Below, one piece after another: positions 7,064 to 11,063 of a stretch of DNA of 11,063 bases. The position numbers were made by a program, and so were the translations under genes. Source of the stretch: an uncultured Clostridia bacterium (GTDB lineage: Bacteria > Bacillota > Clostridia > TANB77 > CAG-508); contig CANRBO010000030.1 of NCBI GenBank assembly GCA_947628885.1, forward strand, positions 1 through 11,063. The letters run 5' to 3'. The notes under the pieces were generated by a model. The model was not told the origin of the DNA. It did not search any database and saw only the letters and a list, made by a program, of their open reading frames with translations. Positions within the stretch are counted from its first letter, which is position 1; each line of letters opens with the position of its first letter.

Positions 7064-7834
7064 ATGATATACCAAAGATTTTTTCCAGAAGGTTGGAAAC
7101 AAGAACAGAATATATATTCAATGAGTGAATTAAAAAAGGCACAGGCTGAAGATAGCATTTTACAAGGTAAAATAAAAACAATAGACAGTAACTATAATGC
7201 GTATTTGGAATTGGGAAATAACATAAAAGGGATAATTCCTAAAAGAGAACTTGGTCAAATAATAAAAGGAAATGATTATGTTCAATTCAAAGTAAGAGAT
7301 ATAAACGAAAAAGACAATCTTTGTATGCTTTCTAGGAAAGCAGTAAAAGATGAGAGCTTGGCATGGGTAATTAACAACTTGGAAAAAGGAGATATAGTAG
7401 ACGGAATTGTGCGAAATATTAAGCCTTATGGAGCATTTGTCGAAATAGGTGGCGGAGTAGCAGGACTTTTATATATAACTGATATTTCTGTTGCAAGGAT
7501 GAAAACTCCAAAAGAAAAATTACAGCTAGGACAAAAAATAAAAGTTAAAATTAAGGAAATAGATAAGCTTAATAAAAAGTTTTATTTATCATATAAGGAA
7601 ATGCTTGGAAGCTGGGAAGACAATGTGAAGGGCTTAGAAGAAGGCAGTGTAGTGAAGGGAATAGCAAAGGAAGTTACTAAAAATAGAGACGGAATATTTA
7701 TTGAACTTAAACCTAATTTAGTGGGACTGTGTGAATACAAACAAGATATTGAATATGGAAAAGAAGTTAGTGTAAGAATTAAGAAAATTATACCTGATAA
7801 GAAAAAAATTAAATTAACACTTGTATCTTGTTAA
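7064..7834 (+). CDS. Protein with three S1 RNA-binding domains
   Basis: This 256-residue, highly charged cytosolic protein consists almost wholly of S1 (OB-fold) repeats at about 31-92, 108-178 and 193-254. The middle one is the clearest, with 'GDIVDGIVRNIKPYGAFVEI' and then GLLYITDIS, the typical S1 pattern with the aromatic/Gly surface for single-stranded RNA. The first and third are divergent. It is much shorter than full ribosomal protein S1 (four to six domains) and has no attached nuclease or helicase domain. It belongs with the small S1-like proteins of Firmicutes, often labelled RpsA-like, whose exact role is uncertain; binding mRNA or ribosomes is a reasonable inference. The ATG follows AAAGG (7049-7053). 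Its position after two rRNA-modifying enzymes fits an RNA/translation cluster. Confidence 0.85.
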   Translation: MIYQRFFPEGWKQEQNIYSMSELKKAQAEDSILQGKIKTIDSNYNAYLELGNNIKGIIPKRELGQIIKGNDYVQFKVRDINEKDNLCMLSRKAVKDESLAWVINNLEKGDIVDGIVRNIKPYGAFVEIGGGVAGLLYITDISVARMKTPKEKLQLGQKIKVKIKEIDKLNKKFYLSYKEMLGSWEDNVKGLEEGSVVKGIAKEVTKNRDGIFIELKPNLVGLCEYKQDIEYGKEVSVRIKKIIPDKKKIKLTLVSC

Positions 7835-7849
7835 CATAAATGGTATAAT
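7821..7849 (+). promoter_or_regulatory. Extended -10 promoter for the Replic_Relax-like gene
   Basis: TGG-TATAAT (7841-7849) is a TGn-extended consensus -10. TTGTAT (7821-7826) stands 17 bp upstream as a partial -35. The promoter overlaps the last codons of the S1 gene and would start RNA near 7855, giving a leader of about 90 nt before the ATG at 7945. This suggests the downstream gene is transcribed independently of the leuS-to-S1 block. Confidence 0.6.
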
Positions 7850-7932
7850 AGTATTGTATGGAGAGTTACAGTATATTTTCGAATATTAAAGAAAACATAT
7901 TATAACTTATAAATCTATAAAATAATTTTTGT

Positions 7933-7938
7933 AGGAGG
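7933..7938 (+). promoter_or_regulatory. Consensus Shine-Dalgarno site
   Basis: AGGAGG with a 6-nt spacer to the ATG at 7945 is the strongest ribosome-binding site in the window and fixes this start. Confidence 0.85.
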
Positions 7939-7944
7939 AATAAA

Positions 7945-8874
7945 ATGGTATCAGACAGCGAAATCAAAACAACAGTATCTCCTTTCAGGATGAGAGAAGG
8001 AGAAATTAAAGTATTTGACGGCAAAGATGGTTATGTATCAATGAATCAAATAGTACAGAAGATAAATCTAGGACATATAAGCGATATTCACTTTAAAATC
8101 CTTGAATTAATTAACAAATACGAGTTTTTAACATCAAGACAATTATTTTTATTATTGGAAAATGAAAAAAATGATATTAAAACTCAAGACAAATTAAATA
8201 ATAAATTAGACCAATTAATAAGAAGCAAAATACTTACAAGATATTATTTTACATCAACAGAAGGAAGCGGAATATACAGAGTATATTGCATGGAAAAGAT
8301 GGGAAAATATTTGCTAACATCAAGGGAAATTGAGTGCAAATGGCAACCAAGTGATAATGCTAAACCAGTAGAAATGATAAAGAAAAAGTTAGCAGGTAAT
8401 CAAGTTGTTATAGCATATATGAGAAAGGTAAAACATTTCTCTGATTTTAAATTAAAACCTGTAATAACCGCAAAAACGCTTAATAAGCAATTTAAACCAA
8501 TAGCAAGTATTGATTTAGAAGTAAATAGGCGAAAAGTAAGTTTTGTTTTTGAAGTCATTAGAAGAAACGATGATTGGGAAAATAAATTGGTGGAAAGGAT
8601 GAATCTTTGGAAAGATTTTTATGATAATTTTGTGCCAGGAGATTCCGGTTTCTTATCAATTCCACAGCTTGTGTTTGTATGTGAAGATGACAGACATATG
8701 GCTGAAACCTTTAAAATATTAGTTACAAAACAATTGAAAATTGATAAGATAAATTTTTATTATACAACAGATTTAGCACAAAATAGTGACAGCTTGACAA
8801 AGAGTTTATATGATTTTGTAGAAGAAAACGGAAAATATAAAATAAGAAATGTAGAAGCTAAAATTTTAGGATAG
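7945..8874 (+). CDS. Winged-helix protein resembling replication-relaxation (Replic_Relax) family
   Basis: This is a 309-residue soluble protein with no signal peptide or membrane helix. Residues about 45-125 look like a winged helix: 'ISDIHFKILELINKYEFLTS' begins the first helices, 'RQLFLLL' and 'LDQLIRSKILTRYYF' follow, and 'GIYRVYCMEKMGKYLL' would form the wing and the last helix. The C-terminal half has 'PIASIDLEV' (Asp190) and 'VSFVFEVIR' (Glu203), then a helix 'WENKLVERMNLWKDFYDNF' and a strand 'PQLVFVCEDDRHMAETF'. This layout, a strand with Asp, a strand with Glu, a helix and an LVFV strand, is that of Replic_Relax proteins found beside mobilisation genes in Gram-positive plasmids and integrative elements. 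It also resembles a degenerate PD-(D/E)XK fold, but no E-x-K is seen. Functions proposed for the family, DNA binding in transfer or replication, are inference here. A convergent coupling-type ATPase lies next to it and supports the link. Confidence 0.5.
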   Translation: MVSDSEIKTTVSPFRMREGEIKVFDGKDGYVSMNQIVQKINLGHISDIHFKILELINKYEFLTSRQLFLLLENEKNDIKTQDKLNNKLDQLIRSKILTRYYFTSTEGSGIYRVYCMEKMGKYLLTSREIECKWQPSDNAKPVEMIKKKLAGNQVVIAYMRKVKHFSDFKLKPVITAKTLNKQFKPIASIDLEVNRRKVSFVFEVIRRNDDWENKLVERMNLWKDFYDNFVPGDSGFLSIPQLVFVCEDDRHMAETFKILVTKQLKIDKINFYYTTDLAQNSDSLTKSLYDFVEENGKYKIRNVEAKILG

Positions 8875-8999
8875 GTTTTCTTTAGAGAAAGATAGACACA
8901 AGAAAATTTAATTAGTTAGTAACAAAATCAATAATAAATAGTAACATTTAATAATGACAGAATACATAATAAAAATATATTAAAAGATATATATAAAAG

Positions 9000-9025
9000 A
9001 AGAGGGACTGTAGAAAGTCCCTTTT
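9000..9025. terminator. Bidirectional intrinsic terminator
   Basis: Stem 9000-9009 pairs with 9016-9025 (core GGGACT/AGTCCC, one G-U) around the hexaloop GTAGAA. It is A-rich on the left and T-rich on the right, so it can end RNA from both the + strand gene stopping at 8874 and the - strand gene stopping at 9095. It is embedded in a looser inverted repeat (8983-8992 with 9052-9061, AAAGATATAT/ATATATCTTT). Confidence 0.8.
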
Positions 9026-9094
9026 AATGATTTTTATAAATGCTATATTTAATATATCTTTGATTTAAAATTAATTGCTAGCAATGTAATATGA

Positions 9095-11063
9095 TTATGA
9101 ATTGCTATCACCGTTTTTTCTAAAATTAAATGTAATAGCATCACTGTTGTTAATATCAAAACTTAAATCAGAATGATCCATTTGAATTGGGTCAACATTT
9201 CCGTTGTCATCATCATTGAAATGAGTGTTATTAGCAATTAAATTATTTTTTCTTCTTTTATGAGAAGAGTCATCTTCTACAATACCACTTGTGAATTTCG
9301 TAAAGTTATAAATCTTAATATCTTGTTTTTCTTTATATTTAGAAGGTAAGAAATCAAGATTAGCAGTACCATTTTCAAGTGCACCCTTAACATTTTTGAT
9401 TTTGTACATACATTTTTTGAACTTAAGAGATTGAATTTTACCAGGCATATATTTGGTTTTATAACCATATTGAGCATTTTTCTTAGAATCATATTTTAGA
9501 TCTTTAGTATTAAATCCAGTCTCTGTAACAGTCCACTCTTTTTTCTCACCAAGCTCTTTAGACCACCAATCGTTGTCTTCAGGAGAGTTGTTACCAAATA
9601 CAATTTTATTATTACAGTTTGAAATAATGGTGTTACCTAGTTTTTCTCCATGAGCAAGTAGTTGCGAACGAGATTGAGCTGATATAACAGTTGCAACTCG
9701 GTATTTTCTATAAACAGTAAATATTGTCTCAGTGGCAGGGCAGATGAAATCAGGAAACTCATCAATATATAAGAAGTGAGGAATACGAGAATTTTCACTT
9801 CCAGGTCTTCTAAGTACTGAAAACTGCATTAGCAATAAGAAGAATAGACCAAAGGCTTTGTGAGCTGTTTCACCTAAATCACCTCTACGAGTACAAACTA
9901 AGCAAACATCACCATTTGCTAATACATTGTCAAAATTCAAATTATTATTTCTATTACATAAGATATTCTTAACACCAGGATATCTCAAAAGTGTATCCAA
10001 TTGAGACATTGGAATAGATACTATTTTTTGCATCTCACTAATGTTTGGACTATCATGATAGAAGTTCTTTTTGAAATATCCAATTTGATTAGCATATTTC
10101 TCAGAAAGCTCAGAATCACTTTCTAAAATCTTGCAAAGTTTTTCAATTAATTCAAAATTATTTAATAATTTAAGCATATCGTTGATATTAGGTAATTTAC
10201 CATTGTTCAAGATAGGATATGCGACTTTTAATAAAATAGCCAAATTTTCAATAATTTGATTTGAAAGATTTTCTTGATAAGCTTGAGCCATTTCAGGATT
10301 CTTGTCTGTATAAAAGCCCTTCAAAACTGTAGATATTGATAAAGCAGTTTGGACTGGATCATCAAAAGCAAAAGGATTGAGCCCAATTGAATTGCTATCA
10401 TCAGGATCTACAATATTATAGGAAACGCCATAATTATCACAAACATTTTTTATCTTGTAAATAGTTTCATAATCAGGAGCCATATATGTTATTCCTAGAT
10501 TTCTATAAACTGGTTGAGTTGGTGTATCATGATATATCAATTTCTTGAAATAACTATGAAAAGTTGATTTCTTAGATTCAACAGGAGTTAACATATCTAA
10601 ATTGAAGTTTTTATTTATATATTCATTATCATAAGGAGCATTTATTGTAGCGACACCAGTTTTTAATGCAGCAAAAGCTAATGCTTTTGAAGTTTCTCTA
10701 TAAAAATATTTTTTACTAATATCTTGAGCAACCCATGGCTCAAAGATTAATGATGTTTTTCCTGAGCCTGAAACACCAACAACTAAAGTTGATTCAAATC
10801 TTCTTATTTCAGAAAGTTTTACATCATGACCATGATCTTTGTCGCTACCAATAAATATTTCATTAGTGTAAGTTCCTGTACCAATTGATTTATCTGCTAA
10901 ATTTATTCCTTCATAATCAAATATAGATTCCTTCATTGCTTTTGTATCATTAATATCTGTATATATCTTCTTAAATATAAGATGTGCAGTTGTTAAAGGA
11001 AGAGCTAATGCAATAGATGATAGTGCAGGTTTAATTAAATAAGCAAACTCTGAAACTATTGTT
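9095..11063 (-). CDS. VirD4/TraG-type coupling ATPase (5' partial)
   Basis: This is a membrane-anchored ATPase of the type IV coupling protein family, which feeds DNA or protein substrates into a conjugation-type secretion channel. Numbering from the Met at 10936, Walker A is GVSGSGKT (54-61), Walker B is FLYIDEF (388-394, acidic pair 392-393), a conserved 'VISAQSRSQL' follows (417-426), and 'SNCNNKIVFGNNSPED' (439-454) matches the end of the motor domain. That Met is not the true start. The frame stays open for another 42 codons to the window edge, including a hydrophobic segment of about 25 residues ('FAYLIKPALSSIALALPL...', about 11047-10973). This is the expected N-terminal membrane anchor, so the gene begins beyond the window. 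Residues 551-613 are a disordered, Asn/Asp/Ser-rich tail. The gene is convergent to the Replic_Relax-like gene. FtsK/HerA-like ATPases are less likely alternatives. Confidence 0.8.
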   Translation of the reverse strand, partial: TIVSEFAYLIKPALSSIALALPLTTAHLIFKKIYTDINDTKAMKESIFDYEGINLADKSIGTGTYTNEIFIGSDKDHGHDVKLSEIRRFESTLVVGVSGSGKTSLIFEPWVAQDISKKYFYRETSKALAFAALKTGVATINAPYDNEYINKNFNLDMLTPVESKKSTFHSYFKKLIYHDTPTQPVYRNLGITYMAPDYETIYKIKNVCDNYGVSYNIVDPDDSNSIGLNPFAFDDPVQTALSISTVLKGFYTDKNPEMAQAYQENLSNQIIENLAILLKVAYPILNNGKLPNINDMLKLLNNFELIEKLCKILESDSELSEKYANQIGYFKKNFYHDSPNISEMQKIVSIPMSQLDTLLRYPGVKNILCNRNNNLNFDNVLANGDVCLVCTRRGDLGETAHKAFGLFFLLLMQFSVLRRPGSENSRIPHFLYIDEFPDFICPATETIFTVYRKYRVATVISAQSRSQLLAHGEKLGNTIISNCNNKIVFGNNSPEDNDWWSKELGEKKEWTVTETGFNTKDLKYDSKKNAQYGYKTKYMPGKIQSLKFKKCMYKIKNVKGALENGTANLDFLPSKYKEKQDIKIYNFTKFTSGIVEDDSSHKRRKNNLIANNTHFNDDDNGNVDPIQMDHSDLSFDINNSDAITFNFRKNGDSNS
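10973..11047 (-). other. N-terminal transmembrane segment of the coupling ATPase
   Basis: In frame upstream of the Met at 10936, about 25 consecutive codons encode mostly Ala, Leu, Ile, Phe and Thr, followed by a Lys-Lys stop-transfer-like pair. This is the placement of the second membrane helix in VirD4-type proteins, with the first one probably outside the window. Confidence 0.65.

Noticed and set aside
6596..7102. Long Phe/Ile-rich minus-strand reading frame
   Set aside because: It is the complement of A-rich rluB codons and the AT hexamer repeat. It has no credible start site and no family resemblance.
8876..8891. Small inverted repeat TTTCT-TTAG-AGAAA just after the Replic_Relax-like gene
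   Set aside because: The stem is only 5 bp and has no T-tract. The GC-rich hairpin at 9000-9025 is the convincing terminator.
9277..9492. Second minus-strand reading frame inside the coupling ATPase
   Set aside because: It is a shadow in another frame of the ATPase gene, whose own frame is intact and shows the family motifs.

Overview
The window is AT-rich DNA of low-GC Firmicutes character, most likely from the Clostridia. Shine-Dalgarno sites are strong and purine-rich (AGGAGG, AGGAAGG), one gene starts with TTG, and codons are A/T-ending. The exact taxon cannot be read from the sequence. No gap between genes exceeds 300 bases; the largest are 546-792 and 8875-9094, and both are described.

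Layout. The left edge (1-545, +) holds the 3' end of a gene that starts outside the window. It encodes a helical, charged C-terminal region resembling the tails of Rpn/PD-(D/E)XK transposase-like proteins. A gap with a perfect 16-bp inverted repeat and a nested hairpin/terminator/promoter arrangement (546-792) leads into leuS (793-3255), leucyl-tRNA synthetase. Next on the same strand come a polytopic membrane protein of GT-C glycosyltransferase type (3335-5134), two rRNA-type pseudouridine synthases in tandem (an RluD/RluA-family gene at 5230-6168 and an RsuA/RluB-family gene at 6192-6929), an AT-only hexanucleotide repeat tract (about 6930-7015), and a protein with three S1 RNA-binding domains (7064-7834). 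This block is a translation/RNA-maintenance neighbourhood with one envelope gene inserted.

An extended -10 promoter overlapping the end of the S1 gene starts a separate unit. It carries a winged-helix protein with a C-terminal domain resembling replication-relaxation (Replic_Relax) proteins (7945-8874, +). A compact bidirectional terminator (9000-9025) separates it from a convergent gene on the minus strand (9095 to beyond 11063). That gene encodes a VirD4/TraG-type coupling ATPase whose N-terminal membrane segment is visible at the window edge although its start codon is not. The last two genes are the part of the window that looks like mobile or conjugative machinery, and the right edge probably runs into more of it. 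No relaxase, integrase, attachment site, tRNA, rRNA or CRISPR array is visible.

The observations most worth following are the Replic_Relax-like/coupling-ATPase pair, the unusual leuS leader (no T-box; a consensus -10 box inside the loop of a terminator-like hairpin), and the in-phase AT hexamer repeat behind the RluB-type gene.
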